From Cymbomonas tetramitiformis (Eukaryota; Chlorophyta; Pyramimonadophyceae; Pyramimonadales; Pyramimonadaceae): a stretch of DNA of 15,530 nucleotides. The position numbers were made by a program, and so were the translations under genes. Below are positions 7,621 to 13,947 of this stretch, one piece after another (the stretch's first letter is position 1; each line of letters begins with the position of its first letter). The stretch is taken from positions 1-15,530 of the forward strand of contig LGRX02010125.1 of the NCBI GenBank assembly GCA_001247695.2, in the 5' to 3' direction. The notes beneath the pieces are model-generated. The model was not told the DNA's origin. It did no database searches and worked only from the letters and a program-made list of their open reading frames with translations.

Positions 7621-7803
7621 CTAATCTATCAGCTCCCAGTATACTCCGTCTTCGTCGTCCATTGCTTCCTGACACATGAATATTTCGTAAGAACAACGCA
7701 TACACGCGAAATGTTCGGTATGCTCATTTATCGCAACAAGATGCGAACCAGCATTAAACCATATGCGAACGTTTGCAGGAAGGTCACAATACTCGCATTT
7801 CAT
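7621..7803 (-). CDS. 60-aa zinc-ribbon-like protein, cluster gene 1
   Basis: The ORF begins at ATG 7803 and ends with TAG at 7623-7621. Residues 3-6 are CEYC and residues 34-37 are CMRC with a further Cys at 43, so two CxxC knuckles 27 residues apart could hold one zinc ion as a small zinc ribbon. The tail (EAMDDEDGVYWELID) is acidic. The start is supported by the shared cluster promoter: the TATA box (7916-7909) lies 105 nt upstream, with the common initiator and 5'-UTR motifs between. The TATA lies 5 nt after the stop codon of the next gene on the same strand (7922-8332). There is no hydrophobic signal or membrane segment. A role in nucleic-acid or protein binding would suit the fold but is inference; I do not recognise the family. 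Confidence 0.6.
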   Translation of the reverse strand: MKCEYCDLPANVRIWFNAGSHLVAINEHTEHFACMRCSYEIFMCQEAMDDEDGVYWELID

Positions 7804-7851
7804 GACGAGTTTGCCTTGAGGCGTGGTCAGTTGTTAGTTGTTAGTGTCAAG

Positions 7852-7916
7852 CTGGTGGCACGATGGTGAGCGTAAGCAGCAAATGAAGGCTAAGTAAGAG
7901 GTATTGAGCTTTTATA
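7852..7916 (-). promoter_or_regulatory. Cluster promoter A (TATA, initiator, 5' UTR) for gene 1
   Basis: On the minus strand TATAAAAG (7916-7909) is followed about 28 nt from its start by TTCATTT, which fits the YYANWYY initiator pattern, then GCTTACGCTCACC and ATCGTGCCACCAG. The same order and spacing recur at promoters B to F. The TCCTACCA motif seen in the other copies is missing here. Confidence 0.75.
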
Positions 7917-7921
7917 CCTGA

Positions 7922-8332
7922 TCAACTAAGGCAATCGCAACTGATACAGTACTCGTCGAAAGGTGTCGTTTCGTCATTCTGGTACCAACAGACCAATAGG
8001 CGTACAACGTCGACTGGAATAACCATTAATCGCGGAGTCATCCACGCTTCACCCCATGCATATTCAGCGCGATCGGGATAGCGTTCCGGCTCTACCAATT
8101 CAAAAAACAGATAAAACCGAGTTCGTCGGGTAAAGCGCCACATAGCCCATATCAGATCATGCCTGTGAGGCATCGGCGGGCGGCGGAAAGGGCGGTTTGC
8201 CATCGTTGTCAAAGTCCACTGGTGCAAATTGCATTCGAGGCATGGTTGGTGCACCATCTCATGGCGATGAATGGCATCTACATCGATACTGGCACGATTC
8301 CGATGCACACCAAACCTTAACACTGAAGGCAT
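7922..8332 (-). CDS. 136-aa Cys-rich basic protein, cluster gene 2
   Basis: ATG at 8332 gives 136 residues, stopping at TGA (7924-7922). A GTG lies just upstream but the ATG is the natural eukaryotic start, 104 nt after TATA box B. Visible features are HQPCLECNLH near residues 29-38, a basic Arg/His-rich stretch (NRPFRRPPMPHRHD), an aromatic segment (WAMWRFTRRTRFYLFF, residues ~63-78) and a C-terminus ending in EYCISCDCLS with CxxCxC. One CxxC pair at each end of the protein echoes gene 1 and suggests a zinc site joining the two ends. The stop codon is 5 nt before the TATA box of gene 1, so the two transcription units abut. It is not clearly homologous to the three long paralogues. Function unknown. 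Confidence 0.6.
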   Translation of the reverse strand: MPSVLRFGVHRNRASIDVDAIHRHEMVHQPCLECNLHQWTLTTMANRPFRRPPMPHRHDLIWAMWRFTRRTRFYLFFELVEPERYPDRAEYAWGEAWMTPRLMVIPVDVVRLLVCWYQNDETTPFDEYCISCDCLS

Positions 8333-8364
8333 CACGAGTTTGCAGAGGCGCGTCGCTCACTCTC

Positions 8365-8444
8365 TGGTAGGAGGTGGCAGGGGTGGCACGATGGTGAGCG
8401 AAAGCAACAAATGAAGGCTAAGTAAGATGAATTGAGCTTTTATA
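8365..8444 (-). promoter_or_regulatory. Cluster promoter B for gene 2
   Basis: TATAAAAG (8444-8437), TTCATTT initiator about 28 nt on, GCTTTCGCTCACCATCGTGC, then CCACCTCCTACCAG before the ATG at 8332. It is nearly identical to promoter C over most of its length. Confidence 0.8.
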
Positions 8445-8446
8445 CC

Positions 8447-8506
8447 TTAGTCGGAGTCGGAGTCGGACAGCAACTGTGGGACTTCGGTATCCTGCCAGAA
8501 CTCGCA
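8447..8506 (-). pseudogene. 3'-terminal fragment of a long-paralogue gene
   Basis: On the minus strand this reads CEFWQDTEVPQLLSDSDSD followed by TAA. It matches the tail of the 10355-10953 gene (CEFW, stop, DTGDSIEIPELLSSDSD, TAA). Like that gene, its TAA sits 2 nt before a cluster TATA box. No matching upstream body exists: going further upstream the frame meets KIGAD-type repeats and then a TAG at about 8583. It is therefore the remains of a tandem duplication that copied a gene end together with the following promoter. Notably the codon after CEFW is CAG (Gln) here and TAG in the other copy. Confidence 0.7.
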
Positions 8507-8630
8507 ATCCGCGCCAATCTTGGGCCAACATTTGTCCGCGCCAATCTTATCTTGGCCAATCTTGTGATTGTTGGTTTCATCCTATTGATTTGCGGCATTC
8601 ACCTTGAGAGGCCCAAGCCCTCCTTGGCAA

Positions 8631-8638
8631 TATTTAAA
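8631..8638 (+). promoter_or_regulatory. Probable TATA box of the plus-strand paralogue
   Basis: TATTTAAA lies 77 nt upstream of the ATG at 8715, a spacing similar to the minus-strand promoters (79-115 nt). The rest of the shared promoter is not conserved, so this gene appears to be under a different promoter. Confidence 0.4.
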
Positions 8639-8714
8639 TCGCTTGAGGCCTTTAGGAGGATCATTTTCCATTCCTTCCTGGAAGACACACCGCTTCATCT
8701 TTGCATTATCAAGA

Positions 8715-9314
8715 ATGGCGGATACCCATTACGTCCTGTTTGGGATTGTTCTTCCTTACATTCGGAAAATGCGTCAATTGCGTGAGGAATACTTTGTGCA
8801 GGCATGGGTCGAAGAAGGTTTTTTGTGGGCGTTGGAAGAACAAGTTTTGACGTTTTCGGGCATGTTTGGTGATGTTTGGATGCCTGTAACTTTGGCTCAC
8901 TATTTCTATGAATTACGTGATCTGCTCGAAGTCGATTGGGGGGATGTTCGTGATTGGGGAAATTTCTTGCAGATATTCCCTACCTCCAACTTTGAAGCCC
9001 CATATTACGATGATGAAGGGTTCCATTGGCAAGGACCTGGCATGTCAAACAACTTCAGATTCCGGCTAGACTACATCGATTTCGACGACTTCGAAAAACG
9101 GTGGCTTCGTGAATATCATTGGGCCTGGTACAACGGCTTTTACAACGAGCATGCAGATCCTCAATGGATATACCCGTCGCGGTACGAGTTGTCTATGAGG
9201 CCTGCCTGCAGTCGATGCCGACGCATTGATATGGATCATACCCGTATTGGCGACGAGTACATCTGCACTGACCTTGTCGACTGTCGGCGGATGACTCGTC
9301 TTGATTTGAATTGA
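8715..9314 (+). CDS. 199-aa orphan family protein, intact member (cluster gene 3)
   Basis: The ATG at 8715 is chosen because the two minus-strand paralogues start at the equivalent point (x-Y/F-x-L-F-x-x-V-L-P). Conserved blocks are an N-terminal hydrophobic/basic helix with VLP at 12-14 and FVQAWVEEGFLWALE at 27-41, a PVTLA motif near 57-61, and the core WLREYHWAWYNGFYNE about two thirds along. The C-terminal zinc-type signature is C-x2-C (CSRC) followed some 16-17 residues later by Y-I-C-x5-C. The end RMTRLDLN is short and basic, whereas the paralogues have acidic tails. There is no signal peptide and no clear membrane helix. It is the only member of the trio without frame breaks and lies on the opposite strand, convergent with the 9543-10252 gene. 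I do not recognise the family. A zinc-stabilised globular protein is the inference. Confidence 0.75.
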   Translation: MADTHYVLFGIVLPYIRKMRQLREEYFVQAWVEEGFLWALEEQVLTFSGMFGDVWMPVTLAHYFYELRDLLEVDWGDVRDWGNFLQIFPTSNFEAPYYDDEGFHWQGPGMSNNFRFRLDYIDFDDFEKRWLREYHWAWYNGFYNEHADPQWIYPSRYELSMRPACSRCRRIDMDHTRIGDEYICTDLVDCRRMTRLDLN

Positions 9315-9330
9315 TGGTCGAATCTCAATC

Positions 9331-9346
9331 GGTGGCTTTAGCCACC
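9331..9346 (+). terminator. 16-nt stem-loop just after the stop of gene 3
   Basis: GGTGGC, loop TTTA, GCCACC: a perfect 6-bp stem with a 4-nt loop, 16 nt after the TGA. Size and loop recall the replication-dependent histone mRNA 3' stem-loop (6-bp stem, 4-nt loop), but the stem sequence departs from that consensus. A 3'-end processing role is speculative. Confidence 0.35.
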
Positions 9347-9542
9347 ACCCATCTATTCTAGAAAACAATTCTTCTCGATGCGGGCAACAAAAATATCATA
9401 AGTCACGTGTATGGGACAAGCAATGGTATAAGAACCCCGATCTTCACATTTTTATAATCATTGTATGTTACATTATTACACAGTGGTTGTTACATTCCAT
9501 GTGTATTCTATTCATACAATCGTGCATTATGACTAATCGTGG
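9347..9542. other. Convergent intergenic region
   Basis: This is AT-rich sequence between the 3' ends of gene 3 (plus) and gene 4 (minus). I see no gene. It should hold both polyadenylation regions, but no canonical AATAAA is evident on either strand. Confidence 0.5.
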
Positions 9543-10252
9543 CTAATCGTGCAGGGATCCCGCCGACGGATCCGAATCGGTTGAGTCGTCCAAATGATGA
9601 CCCCATTCCGAATCTGTGTCCTCGTCAGCTTCTTCAAGCTCAATCACACTATCGCAAGCCTCCCGATCGACACAGATGTAGCGGTGTGGCATATCTCGGT
9701 CATCATTGCAACGTTCAAGAACTGTCCTTCGAGAACCGCAATCATGGCAACAAGCCCAGGTGTATAAGCGAGCATAAAATAGATTGCCATCTCCATCATA
9801 TAATAGGTAACTTGATTGCGAAACCAGCCGTTGTACCAGGCCCAATGGTGATCGACCAACCACCTACGCCGGAGTTCGGTTAAATCGCGATAGTGCATAC
9901 CGCAAATCCAACGAGACCAGTTGCGAAAATAGGACGCCTCGCCGCGAAAGACATGTAAGTGCCTATAGCGAGACTGTCGAGCATATACATCGTCATCCTG
10001 CATTTCCACTGACCACACGTTAGGCCCACCAAAGTATATCGCAAGCGTTACAGGGAACACTGCCCGTCTTCTGACTTGATTTGTGGTAAAGGGGTACGCA
10101 AAACAGTGCGGCGAACGTTCACGTGATTCAAGAGCCCACAGAAATCGCTCTTCCACCCACGCGTGCAAAAAGGATTCCTCGCGTGAACGGCGTCTTTCCC
10201 GGATGACGGGAAGAACGCATTCGAAAAGGAGAAAGTGGCCGTGGGCTGTCAT
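9543..10252 (-). CDS. Orphan family member with one frameshift (cluster gene 4)
   Basis: The ATG at 10252 lies 92 nt after TATA box C. The protein begins MTAHGHFLLFECVLPVIRER and contains SFLHAWVEERFLWALE, FPVTLAIYFGG and LVDHHWAWYNGWFRN, closely matching genes 3 and 5. At about 9811-9820 the reading frame must drop back by one base to continue as the conserved C-terminal part with CCHDC and then HRYICVDREAC, followed by an acidic tail (ELEEADEDTDSEWGHHLDD) and TAG. Allowing for one missing base it would be about 236 residues, longer than its paralogues through the tail. There is no homopolymer at the break. The conserved residues on both sides argue that the break is recent, or a consensus error. 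Confidence 0.65.
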
Positions 10253-10272
10253 CAGGCGGGTGGCTCTCAGAA

Positions 10273-10352
10273 TGGTAGGAGGTGGCAGGGGTGGCACGAT
10301 GGTGAGCGAAAGCAAGAAATGAAGGCTGAGTAAGAGGTATTGAGCTTTTATA
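10273..10352 (-). promoter_or_regulatory. Cluster promoter C for gene 4
   Basis: TATAAAAG at 10352-10345, CTTCATTT initiator 28 nt from its start, GCTTTCGCTCACCATCGTGC, then CCACCCCTGCCACCTCCTAC ending CCA. It begins 2 nt after the TAA of gene 5 (10357-10355). Confidence 0.8.
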
Positions 10353-10354
10353 CC

Positions 10355-10953
10355 TTAGTCGGAGTCGGAGGACAGCAACTCTGGGATTTCGATACTATCA
10401 CCGGTATCCTACCAGAACTCGCAACTTGCGCGGTCGACACATATGTATCGATGTGGGTAAGTCACTCGCACAACAAGTGAATCTGACCTTCCGCAATCAT
10501 CGCAACAGGGCCGGTCGTATACACGATCATAGACGAATTCGTTACCATCAGCGTCATAGTCAAGGAGGTTGCGAAACCAACCGTTGCACCAGGCCCAATG
10601 GTGATCATATAACCATCGTCGGTGGAGTTCGTTAAAACTGCGATACAAATTCATACCGGAAATCCAACTAGTCCGATTAAAGTAGAACGCCTCATTGACT
10701 CTTAAGCCGCCGACGTCGTCGTTCACAATTCTCCGAGGATGAAAAAAAACCGCGCAAGTGTCACAGGAAACACAATGATTTCTGAGGTAAATGTGCCAGG
10801 GATATCGGGGCATGTAATGCGTACTCGTGTTTCAAGGGCCCACAGAAATCGTTCTTCTACCCATGCGTGCAAAAAGCATTCCTCGCGGGAACGGCGTCTT
10901 TCCCGGATGGCGGGAAGCACAAAACGGAAAAGGACAATGTAGTAGTCTGGCAT
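10355..10953 (-). pseudogene. Orphan family member with frameshift and internal TAG (cluster gene 5)
   Basis: ATG at 10953, 82 nt after TATA box D. It reads MPDYYIVLFRFVLPAIRERR, then CFLHAWVEERFLWALE and VFPVTLARFFF. There a run of eight T (minus strand; 10742-10749) interrupts the frame, which resumes one base back as HPRRIVNDDVGG and continues through YDHHWAWCNGWFRN, CCDDC and HRYICVDRASCEFW. It then meets TAG (10411-10409). The same frame stays open for DTGDSIEIPELLSSDSD to TAA at 10357-10355. Counting the missing base and reading past TAG gives 199 codons, exactly the length of gene 3. The fragment at 8447-8506 has CAG at the TAG position, so this stop looks like a C-to-T change. It is either a pseudogene, a gene read through at TAG, or a base-calling artefact at the T run plus a real nonsense change. 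Confidence 0.7.
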
Positions 10954-10969
10954 CTGGGTGTGTCACTCA

Positions 10970-11061
10970 CTGGTAGGAGGTGGGGTCTATCGTGAGCGAA
11001 AGCGAGAAATGAATGCTGATGAAGAGATAGGCAGGCTTTATAATGCGTGGCATTTTACATA
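10970..11061 (-). promoter_or_regulatory. Cluster promoter D for gene 5
   Basis: TATAAAG at 11042-11036, TTCATTT initiator, CTCGCTTTCGCTCACGATAG, then CCCCACCTCCTACCAG. The 92-bp block 10970-11061 matches 12432-12523 with two substitutions, extending about 19 bp upstream of the TATA box. Confidence 0.8.
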
Positions 11062-11340
11062 GCAACGTAAGACATGTTACATAAAAAGTACAAATCTCAC
11101 CCTACTATTGTCAAAAGGTCATCTCACAATGACACAACCTCGTTGCATATCGAAGACTATGTGTTATTCTTATTGTTATTATTCTACGTGCGCCTCTTCA
11201 AAGTAGCCAATGCACCGCGATGTGTGTGCGAGGAGCTTGGTGTCATCATCTGCGGGCACACGGAATGCACAGGCGGATTAGAATTTGTGGCTAGGATGAT
11301 AGCAAGGCAATCCTGCCCAAGAAAGACATATACCTGGTCA
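11062..11340. other. Intergenic region between genes 6 and 5
   Basis: This is about 280 bp between the stop of gene 6 and promoter D. A plus-strand open frame crosses it but lacks a promoter and runs antisense into gene 6. Nothing supportable as a gene. Confidence 0.45.
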
Positions 11341-11658
11341 TCAATCGAGATTGTCGGGGTGAAAATTCGGGTGACTCTGCAGTTTTAACAGATGGCGGCC
11401 AAGGCGTGTCAGACGAAAACGGGGACGGATTGGTTCTAACTCCAAGGCTCGACGCCACACGGGGTCGTGCCTCTCATGAAAATGTTTAAGCCATAAATCG
11501 TTCCTCCGATTCTTGTCCTCCCAAAGATCAAAATACTTCCTCATACACTCTGGGCATTCGCCGTTTCTCATTCTAGCAACTGAATCCCTTTGCGCTTGCC
11601 TTCTCCTATCGTACCTCGCACGGATGAAGGGCAGATAGAACAATAAAAAACAAAACAT
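11341..11658 (-). CDS. 105-aa basic protein, divergent cluster member (cluster gene 6)
   Basis: Starting at ATG 11658 the protein is MFCFLLFYLPFIRARYDRRR and onward, then GECPECMRKYFDLWEDKNRR and a C-terminal basic region (PRFRLTRLGRHLLKLQSHPN), ending DNLD and TGA. The N-terminal pattern of hydrophobic stretch, LPFIRARYDRRR, resembles LPAIRERRRSRE of gene 5, so it may be a diverged relative; the single CPEC could be half a zinc site. The promoter (TATA 11781-11774) is of the cluster type. An earlier ATG at 11698 opens a different frame (MDAQRINLTVDPKH and onward, 30 codons) that overlaps this start, acting as an upstream ORF, or marking the true start if a base is missing in the T-rich run near 11642-11655. 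Function unknown. Confidence 0.5.
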   Translation of the reverse strand: MFCFLLFYLPFIRARYDRRRQAQRDSVARMRNGECPECMRKYFDLWEDKNRRNDLWLKHFHERHDPVWRRALELEPIRPRFRLTRLGRHLLKLQSHPNFHPDNLD

Positions 11659-11710
11659 GTTTCGGATCGACCGTCAGGTTGATTCGCTGAGCGTCCATGT
11701 TCTTGGAATG

Positions 11711-11781
11711 TTGGTAGGAGGTGGGTGGATGGTGAGCGCAAGCAAAAAATGAACAGGGATGCCGTGAACGCAAGTTTTATA
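11711..11781 (-). promoter_or_regulatory. Cluster promoter F for gene 6
   Basis: TATAAAAC at 11781-11774, TTCATTT at +28, GCTTGCGCTCACCATCCACC, then CACCTCCTACCA. It is the most diverged copy, but every element and the spacing are kept. Confidence 0.7.
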
Positions 11782-12289
11782 TGACCATGCAGACATGTGG
11801 TGTTTGTTCCATCCATGATTGTGATACGCGTTCCCAAGGATTCCTTGGGCGTCCGAACAATCTGAGCTCGCAAATAATGTGCGCTCGTGCGATTGTAAAA
11901 TCATATTGTCGTTGGAATGTTGACCTGTTGACCATCGATGATTATTTTCCCGAAAGGATTTGAGGGGACGAGGCTTGCCTAGTATTCAAAGTGGCTGCCA
12001 TTATCGCTACCTCCGTAGCTACCCATGAGAGGGTTCGAAGTCGTAATCAATCCATTCTCCGACATCATTGTACTCTCCATATCTCAATCCAAATGTCAGT
12101 GGCCTCAGTACGGCGCCGGCTACAACCGAAGCGTGCACCCGTACATCACACGTGTTAAATCTATGATCGATGGATTCCCACAAAAATATGGGCGTCCGAG
12201 AAATATATTGAAGGGACCTACTACAGACCAAGGGTGGTCAAAACAATCGACTACCATGATACAAGAACTACAATAAACAAGTGGGTTCG
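11782..12289. other. Region with possible decayed exon(s), no firm gene
   Basis: Two overlapping minus-strand frames, 12302-12120 (contains CIMVVDCFDHPW and IFLGRPYFCGN) and 12231-12019 (contains FGLRYGEYNDVGEWIDYDFE), have some protein-like composition and could be the broken body of cluster gene 7. GTATGACTTAAC and TTTATTGTAG at about 12298-12266 resemble a very short intron. I cannot build a convincing model. The stretch 11782-12018 shows nothing. Confidence 0.25.
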
Positions 12290-12418
12290 TTAAGTCATAC
12301 ACGCAGGATAAAACGATGCTATTCGTTTTTTAGGGTGCAAACCTTCATCTCCGCCTACGGCAGGTTCCCCTTTGGGTTCCCCTTTGGGTTGTGGCTCCAG
12401 CTTGTCGTTCGCTGACAT
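12290..12418 (-). CDS. Short ORF or first exon under cluster promoter E (cluster gene 7)
   Basis: ATG at 12418 is the first start codon after TATA box E (79 nt) and opens 42 codons to TAA. The peptide starts MSANDKLEPQ, contains the duplicated PKGEPKGEP (a 12-bp tandem repeat AACCCAAAGGGG at DNA level), and ends KKRIASFYPACMT. It is Lys/Pro/Glu-rich with no domain. Its promoter is almost identical to that of gene 5, so transcription from here is likely. It may be only the N-terminal exon of a longer, decayed gene reaching toward 12019. Confidence 0.35.
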   Translation of the reverse strand: MSANDKLEPQPKGEPKGEPAVGGDEGLHPKKRIASFYPACMT

Positions 12419-12431
12419 CGTTATTCGCTTG

Positions 12432-12523
12432 CTGGTAGGAGGTGGGGTCTATCGTGAGCGAAAGCGAGAAATGAATGCTGATGAAGAGATAGGCAGGCTT
12501 TATAATGCGTGAAATTTTACATA
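12432..12523 (-). promoter_or_regulatory. Cluster promoter E for gene 7
   Basis: TATAAAG at 12504-12498, TTCATTT initiator, CTCGCTTTCGCTCACGATAG and CCCCACCTCCTACCAG. It matches promoter D over 92 bp with two substitutions although the downstream genes differ. Confidence 0.75.
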
Positions 12524-12670
12524 CCAAGCATGCGTATAGGCATAGCATGAGTCATACAATGAGTGCAAGGAAATCAAACGTGGTAATGCCACGATAGTTC
12601 AACATTAGATATTCACAATATATACTATTGTTTTACAACTTCTATATACAAGTTCATCGGACTGATCGAG

Positions 12671-13858
12671 TTATTCACACATCTGGTCGTCATCATCGGA
12701 CAAGGACGACAAAGAGGCTTCCTCGTCCGAACTCTCACCCTCTTCAGCCTCCGCGTTCTCTTTATCCTCTTTATCCTCTAATGGCATGATTGCATCGCGC
12801 AGTAAGAGTTTGGGTGTTCTATGCTGGGGTGGCTCAAAGCTCTTTGACATGTCGCTGGCGATGACTCGTTTGACCAACAAGTCATATTGCTCACCCGGGA
12901 TCCATCGCTGTGTGCTTGCATTGATCTTTCGGCGCTCCTCTTCCGTGTCCCAGTCCCATGCTACTAATACTTCGCTTGGTGTATACGGCGCCACCTGCTT
13001 GGTACGTTGATGCAGCCGGAAACTTTCAGGTTTCGATGCCTTCTCCTTCGAAAGCCAGGAGTCTGCATTCTGGGCCTCCTTTTGGGAGGCGCTCGTGAGC
13101 TTAAGTGTACCACAAGTCAACCACCGCAAACATTTTTCTCCTGCACCGGAAAGAAGATAAAAGAGGTATTAGATTGACATAAAACGTTGTGATGTTAAAA
13201 GCAGGTTGCGCGCGCAATCACATCAACAAACATTTCTCACCTTTCTCATTTAGCAGCTGCTCTTGTACCTCACAAAGGTACAGATATCTCGACCATCCTC
13301 GGCTCCTTCCCAGAGCGATACGAAACGGGTATTCCGTCCGGGCAGTCTTCTCGGATTCGGGAGCAATCAACCCAGCCATGCTACCTTTCTTCATCTTGCT
13401 GTAGCTCACATCGTAGTCCGGGTCGTCAGTTTCTCCCAGAATGTATTGCGCAAGATGATCTCGAGCTCGTCTTCCAATGGTATTTTTTTTTGCCCCGATG
13501 TAGATAGGACGAGGTACTGGGCGCACGTGAACCGCTACGGAGTCCCGAAGGCCCTGCACGTAATCAGCCAGTTGTGCATCCGTGTATCCACGTTCAATAT
13601 CATTCGTATCAGCCATTGGCTCGTCGACAATCAGTACTTCCGCATCTCGCCCGTTCGCGCTCAAAGCACCCGAAGGAACAGGCATCATGGGTCCAGTAAC
13701 CTCAAAGGGAGCCTCGTGCAGCACCCACGTTGTCTTCTCTTTCAGTTCGACCGTTCCTGCCGCAATGTCACGTTGCATTTGAACATACCCTTCAAGAAAA
13801 GTATTTGCGCGCTTGGCTAGAAATTGAAGCCGCTCCGCCTCCTCGGTGGTTGCGACAT
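12671..13858 (-). CDS. C-terminal exons of the DUF7869-type gene
   Basis: Two exons are visible: 13858-13241 and 13140-12671, joined across a 100-bp intron (donor AAAG/GTGAGA, acceptor GGTGCAG). The splice restores one frame, NEK-GEK-CLRWLTC. The first exon starts right after TTTTGTTTTGCAG with DVATTEEAERLQFLAKRANT. Mid-region features include IYIGAKKNTIGRRARDHLAQ and YPFRIALGRSRGWSRYLY. The last exon carries CLRWLTCGTLKL, VAWDWDTEEERRKINASTQR and a strongly acidic tail (EEGESSDEEASLSSLSDDDD), ending in TAA. I do not recognise a named domain here. The acidic tail and two-exon structure look like the end of a real protein, and phase-compatible splicing links it to the upstream DUF7869 exon, so I read it as the same ancestral gene. 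A separate gene starting at the Met at 13778 is the alternative. Confidence 0.65.
13141..13240 (-). other. Intron, 100 bp
   Basis: GT-AG intron with donor GTGAGA (from 13240) and acceptor TTTCCGGTGCAG (to 13141). Removal joins two long open frames without a stop. Confidence 0.8.
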
Positions 13859-13947
13859 CTGCAAAACAAAACCCGAGAAACTAAGAAGGCCACTTACATT
13901 TGAAATATGACAAATCAAATCGTAATCGCTAGCAGTGCAGTGCTTAC
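13859..13947 (-). other. Intron, 89 bp
   Basis: Donor CGAG/GTAAGC (from 13947) and acceptor TTTTGTTTTGCAG (to 13859). The phase (one base before, two after) fits the downstream frame. The upstream exon in that phase contains two in-frame stops, at 14045-14047 and 13958-13960. Confidence 0.7.

Noticed and set aside
9066..9368. Minus-strand ORF over gene 3
   Set aside because: Antisense of the conserved paralogue; no promoter module upstream.
11074..11388. Plus-strand 104-codon ORF between genes 5 and 6
   Set aside because: No promoter module, overlaps the end of gene 6 in antisense, and has no recognisable motif.
13263..13820. Long plus-strand ORF opposite the DUF7869 gene
   Set aside because: It is the antisense shadow of a spliced minus-strand exon with better composition and clean splice phases.
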